Source of the DNA: Pseudomonadota bacterium | GTDB taxonomy: Bacteria; Pseudomonadota; Alphaproteobacteria; Sphingomonadales; Sphingomonadaceae | NCBI GenBank assembly: GCA_023400405.1 | Contig: JAEXFD010000005.1 | Coordinates: forward strand, 124,001-188,000 | Length of the DNA: 64,000 nt | Direction of reading: 5' to 3' | Shown here: piece by piece, positions 1-8,377 of the stretch | Numbering within the stretch: position 1 is the stretch's first letter | Layout: every line of letters begins with the position of its first letter | Notes under the pieces: model-generated | Told to the model about the DNA's origin: nothing | What the model saw: only the letters and a program-made list of their open reading frames with translations | Database searches by the model: none | Program-made: the position numbers and the translations under genes

Positions 1-1
1 T

Positions 2-1177
2 TATGGTCGCGTCTTCCACACCGGCGACTGGAAGCTCGACGAAGCGCCGTCGCTGGGCGGCGCCTCGACCGCCGAGGAACTGACCGCGATCGGCGATCAG
101 GGCGTGCTCGCGCTGGTCTGCGATTCGACCAACGTCTTCAATCCCGAGGCATCGGGGTCCGAAGCCGACGTGCGCAAGGGGCTCGACGAAGTGATCGGCG
201 CGGCGAAAGGCCGCGTGCTCGTCACTACCTTCGCCTCGAATGCCGCCCGGCTCCAGACGCTCGGCGAAGTCGCGCAGGATACGGGGCGCGCCTTGTGCGT
301 CGCCGGGCGCTCGCTCGATCGGATCATCCGCGTCGCCAAGCAGACCGGCTATCTGAGGGACTTTCCCGAAACCGTCGATTTCGACACGGCGATGACGCTG
401 CCGCGCGACAAGGTGCTGATCGTCGCGACGGGCGGGCAGGGCGAGCCCCGCGCCGCGCTCAACCGCATCGCCGAGGGGACGCACCCGCTCAAGCTGGTCC
501 AGGGCGACCTGGTCGTCTTCTCCTCGCGCCAGATTCCGGGCAACGAGATCGCGATCGGCCGGATCATGAACACGCTGGCCGCCGCGAATGTCGACATCAT
601 CACCGATCGCCAGGCGTTCATCCACGTCTCGGGCCATCCCGGCCGGCCCGAGCTCGCCGAGATGTACAAATGGATCCGGCCGGAGGTCATCGTGCCGGTC
701 CATGGCGAAGTCCGCCACATGCACGAGCAATCGCGCTTCGCCTTGTCGCAGGGTGTGCCAAGGGCCGTGAACCAGGTAAATGGCGAAATCTGGCGCCTGG
801 CCCCCGGCGCACCGGCGCGGATCGGCCATGCGCCGGCCGGCCGGCTGGTGCTCGACGGCGATATCATCCTGCCGGCGGACGGCACGACGATCAGCGAGCG
901 GCGACGCATTTCCTGGTACGGCCAGATCAGCGCCGCGGTGGCGGTGCGCGGCGGCCGGCTGGTCGGCGAGCCGCAGATCCGTCTGCAGGGCATCCCCGTC
1001 GAGGAGGACCGCGCGGACTTCATCGCCGAAGCCGCCGAGGCAGCGGCCGAGGCTGTCGCCAAGGACGGCAAGGATATCGAGAAGCTGCGCGAATCGGTCC
1101 GCCTGGCGGTGCGCCGCGCGGCGGTGCGCTACACCGGCAAGAAGCCGGTGGTGGACGTGCTGGTGATCGAGATTTAG
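2..1177 (+). CDS. rnj: Ribonuclease J, C-terminal part (5' end outside window)
   Basis: The gene enters the window already open; frame 2 reads YGRVFHTGDWKLDEAP, a typical RNase J metallo-beta-lactamase segment, and ends with TAG at 1177. About 391 residues are visible. They include the beta-CASP region, the SGHPGRPEL motif (about 632-655) and the PVHGE metal-ligand motif (about 697-711). RNase J is a cytoplasmic endo- and 5'-3' exoribonuclease in mRNA turnover and rRNA maturation; alphaproteobacteria commonly carry it beside RNase E. The C-terminal domain is present in full. The DUF1467 gene follows 57 nt later on the same strand. The family call is secure; the N-terminus cannot be judged. 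Confidence 0.95.
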   Translation, partial: YGRVFHTGDWKLDEAPSLGGASTAEELTAIGDQGVLALVCDSTNVFNPEASGSEADVRKGLDEVIGAAKGRVLVTTFASNAARLQTLGEVAQDTGRALCVAGRSLDRIIRVAKQTGYLRDFPETVDFDTAMTLPRDKVLIVATGGQGEPRAALNRIAEGTHPLKLVQGDLVVFSSRQIPGNEIAIGRIMNTLAAANVDIITDRQAFIHVSGHPGRPELAEMYKWIRPEVIVPVHGEVRHMHEQSRFALSQGVPRAVNQVNGEIWRLAPGAPARIGHAPAGRLVLDGDIILPADGTTISERRRISWYGQISAAVAVRGGRLVGEPQIRLQGIPVEEDRADFIAEAAEAAAEAVAKDGKDIEKLRESVRLAVRRAAVRYTGKKPVVDVLVIEI

Positions 1178-1234
1178 CGGCGGCCGCCCTTCGGATGGGA
1201 TGACGGGGGCGGCGAGCTGGCCTAAGGAAGCCGC

Positions 1235-1504
1235 ATGCCGTGGAAATCCGCTCTCGCCATCTATTTCCTGTTCTGGGCCTTCTCCGTCTTCCTCGTGCTG
1301 CCCTTCGGCGTGCGCACGAGCGAGGAGGCGGGGATCGCGCTGGTGCCCGGCCAGGCGCCGAGCGCGCCGCACGAATTCCGCATGGGACGCGTCGCACTGC
1401 GCACCACGATCGTCGCGACGGTCCTTTTCGGCCTGTTCTACCTCAACTATCAGTTCGGCTGGGTGACCACCGACATGCTCGACTGGACCCGCTGGGGCCG
1501 CTGA
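1235..1504 (+). CDS. DUF1467 family small membrane protein
   Basis: An 89-residue protein with two membrane segments: residues about 5-25 (starting MPWKSALAIYFLFWAF) and about 52-74. The motif LPFGVRTSEEAG just after the first segment is characteristic of DUF1467, a family of unknown function widespread in alphaproteobacteria and often found beside RNase J or prolyl-tRNA synthetase genes. The ATG lies 57 nt after the RNase J stop, so co-transcription is likely. No catalytic residues are apparent. It probably sits in the inner membrane. Confidence 0.88.
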   Translation: MPWKSALAIYFLFWAFSVFLVLPFGVRTSEEAGIALVPGQAPSAPHEFRMGRVALRTTIVATVLFGLFYLNYQFGWVTTDMLDWTRWGR

Positions 1505-1510
1505 GGCGCG

Positions 1511-3787
1511 TCAGGTCCGCAGCCGCTCGATCGCCTGGGCCAGCGAGACGTACAGCTTGCCCATGTCCGACGAGAGCAGCGTGACGCCGAGCGGCGATCC
1601 GTCGCGCAGCGCCAGGATCTGGCGGAGCATCGCCTCGAAATCGTGGATGTAGCGATTGACGTTGTCGCGGAAATCCTCGTCCGCGTCGTAGAGGCGGTGC
1701 ACTTCGCGGGTGTCCGCCGGATCGAGCAGCCGCACCGCGCGGCGCGTGAAGACGCCGCGGTCGCCCTTCAGATAGGCGGCCCAGGCGCTGTCGGTCACTT
1801 CGGCGGAGAAGGCCTTGGTGATGTCGATCGAAGCTGAGTTGAGCGCCTCGATTAGCAGCGAGACGCGCCGCGCGAAGTGATCGCTGTCCGCGTCCTCGCG
1901 CGCCTTGCGGCCGGCTTCGATCCGCGCCTCGACCTCGGCGCTGGTCTCCGCGATCGCGCGCATCTGCTGGGCGAGCCGCTCCGAGGCGCGGGTGGCAGCG
2001 CCGACCGCCGCTTCGGTGGTCTCGGCGAGATCGGCAAGCTGGCGACGCACCGACGCATCGACCGCGCGGCGCAACGCTGCGCCGCCTGCATCTTCCAACG
2101 CTCGCTCGGCATGCGGCACGATCGCATCCAGCGTCTCGCGCGCGTGATCCGCCGCGGCGTGCGAGGTCTCGCGCACCCGGACCAGCGCTTCGATCAGCTG
2201 CGGCGCCGCGCTTTCGGCGAAATGGCGTGTCGTCGCGATCGTTTCGTCGACGATGCCGCCGAGCTGCTCGGCCTGTTCGCCGCCGGTCGCGAGCGTCTCG
2301 AGCAGTGAGGCCTGGGTCTTGGCGAGCGTGTCGCGTTGCTGGCTGACCACGTCGGCGATCGCCTCGATCGCATCGTGGGTGCTTTCGGCCGCGGTGACCA
2401 GCGCCAGCAGCTCGGGCTTGGCGCCGGCGACGACCTGGCGGCTCGCGGCGATCCGCGCGTCGAGCCGGGCGAGCGCCTCGGGCAGCGTCTCGTCGATTTC
2501 GCGCGCCGAGGCGTCGAGGGCGGTGAGCAGGTCTTCCGACGTGCCGATCACGCGCCGGGCGGTCTCGTCGCCGGTGTTGAGCGCAACCGTCATCGCATCG
2601 ACCGATTCGTGGAGCGCGCTCAGCGAAGCGGCGAGGTGCTGGGTGCGCTCGCTCCCCGCCGCGCGCAGATCGTCCATGGCGCGATCGAGCCGATCGATCC
2701 CGCCCGCCAGTCCCTCGAACAGCGTGTTGCCGCGGACCTGCTCCTCGCCGAGCCGCGCGCCGATCCGGCCGATCGCGGTTTCGATCGTCGCCATGCGCTC
2801 GCCCAGCGCCTCGGCGCTGTCGCGGCCGGCGCGGTCGAGCGCAGCCTGATTGGCCGACAGCATTGCGAGGATCGCCTCGCCCTGGGCGGCGATGCCCTTG
2901 CGCGCCTGATCGACGGCGCCGGCCGCGCGATCGAGCACCGCATCGACGGCGCTCGACATCTCGTCGGTGACTTGCTCGAGCCGCGCGCTGGCGCTTGCGC
3001 TCGTCGCCTCCATTCGCGCGATATGGGCAGCGAGACGGTCCGCGGCGCCCCCGGCGATCTGGTCGGCTTCGCGCCCGCGCTCGCTCAGCGCGGCGAGCTG
3101 GGTGTCGAGGCCGGCGGCGCGCTCGCTCGCCAGCAGCCCGGCGGCGTCGACGCGCTCGGCGAGGCCGCGCATCTCGTCATGCGCCTTGGGCAGCGATTCG
3201 AGCACGATCTCGACGCGCCGTGCGGCTTCATAGGTGGCATCGTCCAGCGCGCGGCTGCTCGCGTCGATGGCGCGGGCCTGTTGCGCGGTCGTGCCTGCGG
3301 CGTGCTCCAGCCGTTCTCCCGCGCGCTCGCCCATCGCAATCAGGATGTTGGTCTGTTCGGCGAGCGCCGTGCGATTGGCTTCGATCTTGTTCGACAGCGT
3401 CGCGATCACGCGCTCCAGGCTCGCCGCCTCGGCGCGCATCGCCCGGGCGGTTGCGCCGAAGCGGCGCGCCTCGGCGCGGCTGGTCCGCAGCGCGAGCAGG
3501 CAGAGCAGGCAGATCAGCGCGGGCGGCACGCATAGCGCGGCGATCAGCTCGACCAGGTCGATCGGCGGCATCGGGGCGCGCAGGGTATCGCGCAGCAGCC
3601 ACGCCATGCCGCCGAGCCAGGCGAGGATCGCCACGCTCGCGAGCGCCGGGATCAGCCACGCGCGAGAGCCGCGCTCGGGCTGTTCCTCCTCGTCGTCGAA
3701 ATGGATATCCTCCACTTCGGACAGCAGCAGCGGCTCGGTGCCCGGTTCGGCCTCGAACGTGGTCCTGGCAGGTTTTCCCCCGATCAT
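1511..3787 (-). CDS. Large membrane-anchored coiled-coil protein of unknown function
   Basis: A 758-residue protein with an acidic cytoplasmic N-terminus, two hydrophobic segments (about 43-66 and 79-101), then some 500 residues of Ala/Glu/Arg-rich heptad-like coiled coil. It ends in a compact C-terminal domain (about 640-758) containing WAAYLKGDRGVFTRRAVRLL. The architecture resembles alphaproteobacterial polarity or structural scaffolds such as TipN (N-terminal membrane anchor plus long coiled coil), but homology to TipN is only a guess. It is convergent with the DUF1467 gene and divergent from the Hpt-like gene, 82 nt away. The ATG at 3787 has an AAAGG upstream. The ORF is intact. Confidence 0.8.
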   Translation of the reverse strand: MIGGKPARTTFEAEPGTEPLLLSEVEDIHFDDEEEQPERGSRAWLIPALASVAILAWLGGMAWLLRDTLRAPMPPIDLVELIAALCVPPALICLLCLLALRTSRAEARRFGATARAMRAEAASLERVIATLSNKIEANRTALAEQTNILIAMGERAGERLEHAAGTTAQQARAIDASSRALDDATYEAARRVEIVLESLPKAHDEMRGLAERVDAAGLLASERAAGLDTQLAALSERGREADQIAGGAADRLAAHIARMEATSASASARLEQVTDEMSSAVDAVLDRAAGAVDQARKGIAAQGEAILAMLSANQAALDRAGRDSAEALGERMATIETAIGRIGARLGEEQVRGNTLFEGLAGGIDRLDRAMDDLRAAGSERTQHLAASLSALHESVDAMTVALNTGDETARRVIGTSEDLLTALDASAREIDETLPEALARLDARIAASRQVVAGAKPELLALVTAAESTHDAIEAIADVVSQQRDTLAKTQASLLETLATGGEQAEQLGGIVDETIATTRHFAESAAPQLIEALVRVRETSHAAADHARETLDAIVPHAERALEDAGGAALRRAVDASVRRQLADLAETTEAAVGAATRASERLAQQMRAIAETSAEVEARIEAGRKAREDADSDHFARRVSLLIEALNSASIDITKAFSAEVTDSAWAAYLKGDRGVFTRRAVRLLDPADTREVHRLYDADEDFRDNVNRYIHDFEAMLRQILALRDGSPLGVTLLSSDMGKLYVSLAQAIERLRT

Positions 3788-3869
3788 GGCCTTTATCTAC
3801 CACATTTCCGGGCCGTACCAACAGCGGCTGGAAACGGGGCGTTAACGCTGTTGTGGCTACAACCGCGCC

Positions 3870-4163
3870 ATGGCGTACGATCCGGGTGCAATCGATGCGA
3901 CGCTGGCGGCAGCGGTGGGTGACGAGCCCGCGCTGATCGCCGAGCTTCGCGAGGCTTTTCTCGACGGCGTGCGCCGTTGCCTGGAGACGATGAAATCGGC
4001 CGAAAGTCCCGATGGCTGGGCGGCCGCGGCGCTGCGGCTCAAGGGCTTGGCGGCGAGCTTCGGCGCGGTCCGCCTGATGGGAATCGCGGCCGAAGCCGCG
4101 AGCGGCCAGGCGCATGACGGCGCCGTCCTTCGCCGCCTTCACCGGGCCGTCGAACGGCTCTGA
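3870..4163 (+). CDS. Hpt-domain-like protein lacking the phospho-acceptor histidine
   Basis: A 97-residue all-helical protein resembling histidine phosphotransfer (Hpt) domains. The diagnostic stretch reads ALRLKGLAASFGAVRL, which aligns with the Hpt signature HxLKGxxxxxG, but the histidine position is leucine (CTG at 4032-4034). The remainder of the signature is kept. A true Hpt domain relays phosphate between response-regulator receivers; without His this protein could only bind a partner, for example as a decoy. No kinase or receiver gene adjoins it. Its 5' region (3788-3869) is shared with the divergent coiled-coil gene. Confidence 0.72.
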   Translation: MAYDPGAIDATLAAAVGDEPALIAELREAFLDGVRRCLETMKSAESPDGWAAAALRLKGLAASFGAVRLMGIAAEAASGQAHDGAVLRRLHRAVERL

Positions 4164-4230
4164 GTTCCGGCGCGGTTTCCGGCGTCCGGCCCGCATGCTA
4201 GCGTCACGGCGGCTGTGGAGGGAATCGGGC

Positions 4231-5082
4231 GTGCGGATTTGGCTGACCAGCGTCTATCTCGCAGCAATGCTCTCCGCTTCCCCGGCACGCGCCCAGCAAG
4301 TGCAGGACGACAAGGGGATCGTCGTCACGGGCCAGAGCCAGCCGAGCGCGAAGGTGGTGCGGCGGTTCGTCCGTCAGATCAGCGACAGCATCGACGGCCA
4401 GCTTGCGCGATTCGCCGCGCCGGTCTGCCCGCTGGTGCTCGGGCTTCCCGAAGCGTTCGCCAGGAGTGCCGAGCAGCGGATCCGCGACGTCGCGGCCGCG
4501 GGGGGCGTGCCGCATGGGGAGCGCGGTTGCGAGGTCAACGTCGCGCTGATCGTGGCGAAAGATGCCGATGGTTTAGTCAAGGCGCTGCGCAAGAAGCATC
4601 CCGGCTTTTTCGCGGGCCTGGATGACGGCGCGCTCCGCCGGGCGCTGCGCCAGGGGCCTGCGCATGCCTGGAGCACGATCGAGGTCCATAATGAAGACGG
4701 ACAGACCGTCGGCATGGGCGACGACGGGATGAAGGTGCTGGAGGTGCGCTCGGCCTCGCGGATCACCCTGCCGACGCAGCAAGTGACGGTGCAGTCGATC
4801 GTGGTGCTCGACGCCGACTCGACGCTCGGCAAGTTGGTGATCCAGCTTGCCGATTATGCCGCGATGCGCGCCCTTGCCGGCGCGCTTCCGCCCAGGGAGT
4901 CGGCCGCAGCCGATACGATCCTCACCCTGTACGACCCTGCGCTGCCCCCGCCGCCGGAATTGACGGCGGTCGATCTCGGCTTCCTCAAGGGGCTCTACAA
5001 GGCCAGCACCCTGGGCAGGTCGACTGCGCAGCGCGACGTGATTTCGCGCGAGGTCGTCAAGGAAGTCCGCCAATCGCCGTGA
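4231..5082 (+). CDS. Secreted protein of unknown function
   Basis: The chosen start is GTG at 4231, preceded by GGAGGGA at about 4217. It gives a clean Sec signal peptide (MRIWLTSVYLAAMLSASPARA, cut near AQQ). An upstream ATG in the same frame would place about 40 non-signal residues ahead of it. The mature protein (about 260 residues) is probably periplasmic. It contains GIVVTGQ near its N-terminus, a phrase often seen in sphingomonad exported proteins, and a central region with CPLVLGLP and RGCEVNVALIV whose two cysteines could pair. I do not recognise a domain. It is convergent with the VWA gene, 12 nt away. Confidence 0.75.
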   Translation: MRIWLTSVYLAAMLSASPARAQQVQDDKGIVVTGQSQPSAKVVRRFVRQISDSIDGQLARFAAPVCPLVLGLPEAFARSAEQRIRDVAAAGGVPHGERGCEVNVALIVAKDADGLVKALRKKHPGFFAGLDDGALRRALRQGPAHAWSTIEVHNEDGQTVGMGDDGMKVLEVRSASRITLPTQQVTVQSIVVLDADSTLGKLVIQLADYAAMRALAGALPPRESAAADTILTLYDPALPPPPELTAVDLGFLKGLYKASTLGRSTAQRDVISREVVKEVRQSP

Positions 5083-5094
5083 GGCGACGCGGGA

Positions 5095-6273
5095 TCAGCG
5101 CTTGCGCACGAGCTCGCGCATCGCCTCGTCGAGCCCCGCCAGCGTGAGCGGATACATCCGATCCTGCATCAGCTCGCGGATGAGCTGGAGCGATTGGGTA
5201 TAGCCCCATTGCTCGCGCGGGATCGGATTGAGCCAGGCCGCCGCCGGATAGGTGTCGAGCGCGCGCTTCAGCCAAACCGCGCCCGCCTCTTCGTTGAAAT
5301 GCTCGACCGAACCGCCCGGATGGCTGATCTCATAGGCGCTCATCGAAGCATCGCCGACGAAGATCAGCTTATAGTCGTGGCCATATTTGTGGAGGATGTC
5401 CCAGGTGGGGATGCGCTCCTGGAAGCGCCGCCGATTGTCCTTCCATGCCCCCTCGTACAGGCAATTGTGGAAATAGAAGAATTCGAGGTTCTTGAACTCG
5501 CTGGTCGCCGCGGAGAACAGCTCCTCGCACAGCTTGACGAACGGATCCATCGAACCGCCCACGTCGAGGAAGAGCAGCAGCTTGACCGCATTGTGCCGCT
5601 CGGGCCGCATCCGCACGTCGAGCCAGCCCTGGCGCGCCGTGCCCTCGATCGTCGCGCCGATGTCCAGCTCGTCGGCGGCGCCTTCGCGGGCGAAGCGGCG
5701 CAGGCGGCGTAGCGCGACCTTGATGTTGCGGGTGCCCAGCTCGCGCGTGTTGTCGAGATTGCGGAATTCGCGGTTTTCCCAGACCTTGATCGCCCGCTTG
5801 TGCCGGCTCTCCCCGCCGATCCGCACGCCTTCCGGATTGTAGCCCGAATTGCCGAAGGGCGAAGTCCCCCCGGTGCCGATCCACTTGCTGCCGCCCTCGT
5901 GCCGGCCCTGCTGCTCGGCGAGGCGCTGCTTGAGCGTGTCCATGATCTCGTCCCAGGAGCCGAGCGATTCGATCCGCGCCATTTCCTCGGGCGTCAGGTA
6001 CTTTTCGGCGATGGCGCGCAGCCATTCCTCGGGAAGGTCGGTCGATGCGACGCCGATCGCGCCGGCCGCACCCCGGAACACCTTGGCGAAGACCTGGTCG
6101 AACCGGTCGAGCATCCCCTCGTCCTTCACGAAGGTGGCGCGGGCGAGATAGTAAAAGGCTTCCGGCGTCTGCTCGATCACGTCGCGATCCAGCGCTTCGA
6201 GCAGCAGCAGATGCTCCTTCAGGCTCGCCTTGATGCCCGCGGCGCGCAAAGCGTCGAGAAAGGACAGGAACAT
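5095..6273 (-). CDS. VWA domain protein, CoxE-like
   Basis: A 392-residue cytoplasmic protein. The N-terminus (FLSFLDALRAAGIKASLKEH) and the overall length match CoxE-like von Willebrand A proteins that work with MoxR-type AAA+ ATPases as chaperones or metal-cofactor inserters. The metal-ion-dependent adhesion site is visible as LFLDVGGSMDPF (about residues 233-244), i.e. DxGxS in place of DxSxS. The partner MoxR ATPase is encoded about 2.1 kb upstream on the same strand, separated by two unrelated genes. The start ATG at 6273 has AAGG a few bases upstream. The substrate of the pair is unknown. Confidence 0.88.
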   Translation of the reverse strand: MFLSFLDALRAAGIKASLKEHLLLLEALDRDVIEQTPEAFYYLARATFVKDEGMLDRFDQVFAKVFRGAAGAIGVASTDLPEEWLRAIAEKYLTPEEMARIESLGSWDEIMDTLKQRLAEQQGRHEGGSKWIGTGGTSPFGNSGYNPEGVRIGGESRHKRAIKVWENREFRNLDNTRELGTRNIKVALRRLRRFAREGAADELDIGATIEGTARQGWLDVRMRPERHNAVKLLLFLDVGGSMDPFVKLCEELFSAATSEFKNLEFFYFHNCLYEGAWKDNRRRFQERIPTWDILHKYGHDYKLIFVGDASMSAYEISHPGGSVEHFNEEAGAVWLKRALDTYPAAAWLNPIPREQWGYTQSLQLIRELMQDRMYPLTLAGLDEAMRELVRKR

Positions 6274-6282
6274 GCGGCGACC

Positions 6283-7692
6283 TTAGGGCCTCGCCTCGTA
6301 AAGCGTCCAGTCGGTACCGGACATGCCATGGACGCGGGCCGTGGCGATCGGGCTGTAGTGCTTTTCGCAATGGCGAGGGGCGGCCGGGAAGCTTTCATTG
6401 AGAAAGCGATCGATGAACAGGAAGCGTGGAGTGGGGCAGCTCGTCCCGGTAATCGTCAAAGGGTAGCGCGCCGAAGCGGCGGCGGCGGCCAGGACCGCCC
6501 GGCCCCGGTCGCGTTCGATGAATACCGTCGCTCCGCCGGGCGCCCGCGCCTGAAGCGCGCGGATCGCGGCGCCTGGATCCGCGCGTTGATTGCGAATCAA
6601 CTCGATGTCGCACGCAAGGCTTCCGACGGTGAAGCTTCCCAAGGCCAAGGCGGCGGCCAGGCGCTTCCAGCCTCCGGAAGCCAGGCCGAGCCAGGCGAGT
6701 TCGGCGACCAGGATCAGCAGCGCGATCGAGACGAGGAGGTAATAGCGCCCATAGGCGACGTTGGCCGGATGAAGCAGCGCGATCGCAGCGGGGAAGGCGA
6801 GGATCGCGAGAGTGTGGAAGGGGAGGCGAGACACGCCGGCCCATCGCGCCAGGATCAACAGAACCGGCACCATCGCGAACCAGAGCACATAGATGTCGGG
6901 ATAGCCGAACGTATAGCCGGCCATTTCCGACAGGCCGCGCATATACTGCATCCAGGTGAACGGATCCCAGCCGCCGAACTCGAAGCCCTTGGGGCTGGTC
7001 GAGGCCGCACCTGCAATGATGGCGACGACGAGGACGATCATCGCGAAGGATGGCCATAGCGGCGCCAAGGTGGCTTTGGCTGCGCGACCCGGCGAACGCT
7101 CGGTCCAGGACGCGAAGAAGACCCAGCCCGCGATCGCGCAGAAGCCGAACACCATGGTCAGTTGCGAAAGCATGCCGAGCAGGAAGCAAAGTGCCAGCGC
7201 CGTCGCCGGGCTGCGCTCCGCCTCGCCGGCGAGCCAGCGATCGACGAGCAGGATCGCGACCAGCAGCGCCAGCGCCATGGGTGCGTAGCCCCGTGCCTCG
7301 GAACCCAACGTCACCAGGATCGGCGAGATCGCGAACAGAGCGGCGGTGAGCAGGCCAAGCAGCGGCGCTCGGCGGCGGCCGATCAGCCCGGCAACGACGA
7401 TGCTGGCCGTGCCGGCGAGGATCGACAGCGCCCGCGCGATGACCGGCGGCGCGCCGAGGCCGACGAATTGCAGCCAGAGCGAATTCAGGTGGTGGTTGTT
7501 GTCATGATTGATCTTCAGGAACACGCCGAGCGGCGTTCCCGCTTCGCGCGCCATCACGGCGGACCAGGCTTCGTCGAGCCAGAGCGAGCCCTGAGCGCCG
7601 GCGACGCGCAAGCCCAAACCCAGCGCGACGATCGCGCCGAACAGCAGCCAATATCCCCGATTGCCGCCCGCTTCCCCCATCGGCCCGAGCAT
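6283..7692 (-). CDS. Polytopic membrane protein, GT-C-type glycosyltransferase-like
   Basis: About 469 residues with some 10-11 hydrophobic segments. An early loop contains LWLDEAWSAVMA, the acidic DE motif of the first periplasmic loop in GT-C glycosyltransferases (ArnT/PMT-like, GT39/83 superfamily). Such enzymes transfer sugars from polyprenyl-phosphate donors on the periplasmic face. The C-terminal soluble part is short. Start choice is uncertain: ATG at 7692 or 7680, neither with a strong SD. A longer open frame reaching 8142 only covers the CHAP gene in another frame. It lies 9 nt upstream of the VWA start and 26 nt after the CHAP gene. Acceptor unknown. Confidence 0.78.
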   Translation of the reverse strand: MLGPMGEAGGNRGYWLLFGAIVALGLGLRVAGAQGSLWLDEAWSAVMAREAGTPLGVFLKINHDNNHHLNSLWLQFVGLGAPPVIARALSILAGTASIVVAGLIGRRRAPLLGLLTAALFAISPILVTLGSEARGYAPMALALLVAILLVDRWLAGEAERSPATALALCFLLGMLSQLTMVFGFCAIAGWVFFASWTERSPGRAAKATLAPLWPSFAMIVLVVAIIAGAASTSPKGFEFGGWDPFTWMQYMRGLSEMAGYTFGYPDIYVLWFAMVPVLLILARWAGVSRLPFHTLAILAFPAAIALLHPANVAYGRYYLLVSIALLILVAELAWLGLASGGWKRLAAALALGSFTVGSLACDIELIRNQRADPGAAIRALQARAPGGATVFIERDRGRAVLAAAAASARYPLTITGTSCPTPRFLFIDRFLNESFPAAPRHCEKHYSPIATARVHGMSGTDWTLYEARP

Positions 7693-7718
7693 GCGCCAGG
7701 CCCGATGGCGGCACAAGC

Positions 7719-8297
7719 TCAGCGGGTCACATAGGCATCGATCAGCGAACCGACATAATCGGGCTGGCGGCCGGTCAGCTCCGCGGCGGGCCGCGCCTTG
7801 CGCACCGCACGGCCGGCGCGCGGATCGGGCGTGCCATAGATGAAGCCGTGCGCGGGGTAGATCGAGCTGCCGAGCCCGTTGCGATCGCGATACCAGACCC
7901 TGACCAGCGTCCAGTCGCCCTTCTCCGAGACGTCGAACAGGGTGACGTCCTGCTCGGCATGGCCGCGCTCGCCATTCTGCCGCGACCAATTGGCATGGGT
8001 GATCATCAGCACGCGGTCCTCGACGATGCGGCTCACCACCGCGACATGGCCGAGCGGAAGGCGGGCGGTCTTGGAAAAGGCGAGGACGGCGCCGACGCGT
8101 GGCACATGGCCGCGCTGGTAGCGGCCATCGGCCTGGTCCCACCAGGTCCAGGCGTCACCATAGATCTGGATGCCCGAGGCCGCCCGGGCGAAGGGTACGC
8201 ACTGCCCGACATATTCGAGAAGGGACTGCGCGTGCGACGGCGCCGCGGCGCACAGGGCGGCGGCAGCCAGCAACGGGAACGCGAACACGGTACGCAT
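7719..8297 (-). CDS. CHAP-domain hydrolase, exported
   Basis: 192 residues. A signal peptide (MRTVFAFPLLAAAALCAAAPSHAQ, 24 residues split here as MRTVFAFPLLAA and AALCAAAPSHAQ) precedes a CHAP domain with the nucleophile Cys in YVGQCVPFAR (about residue 33), the His in LPLGHVAVVSR (about 84) and the polar residue in THANWSR. CHAP enzymes are cysteine amidases or endopeptidases that cleave peptidoglycan cross-bridges, so this is probably a periplasmic cell-wall hydrolase. The about 50-residue C-terminal tail after the catalytic core is unassigned. Its position between moxR and the glycosyltransferase suggests an envelope-linked operon, though no shared function is proven. Confidence 0.88.
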   Translation of the reverse strand: MRTVFAFPLLAAAALCAAAPSHAQSLLEYVGQCVPFARAASGIQIYGDAWTWWDQADGRYQRGHVPRVGAVLAFSKTARLPLGHVAVVSRIVEDRVLMITHANWSRQNGERGHAEQDVTLFDVSEKGDWTLVRVWYRDRNGLGSSIYPAHGFIYGTPDPRAGRAVRKARPAAELTGRQPDYVGSLIDAYVTR

Positions 8298-8377
8298 ACA
8301 ACGGGTACCCTACTGGGTCCCCCCCGCGCAAACCGTATCGGCAATGGGTTATTCAAGCGTTAACGACAATGGGCGGC

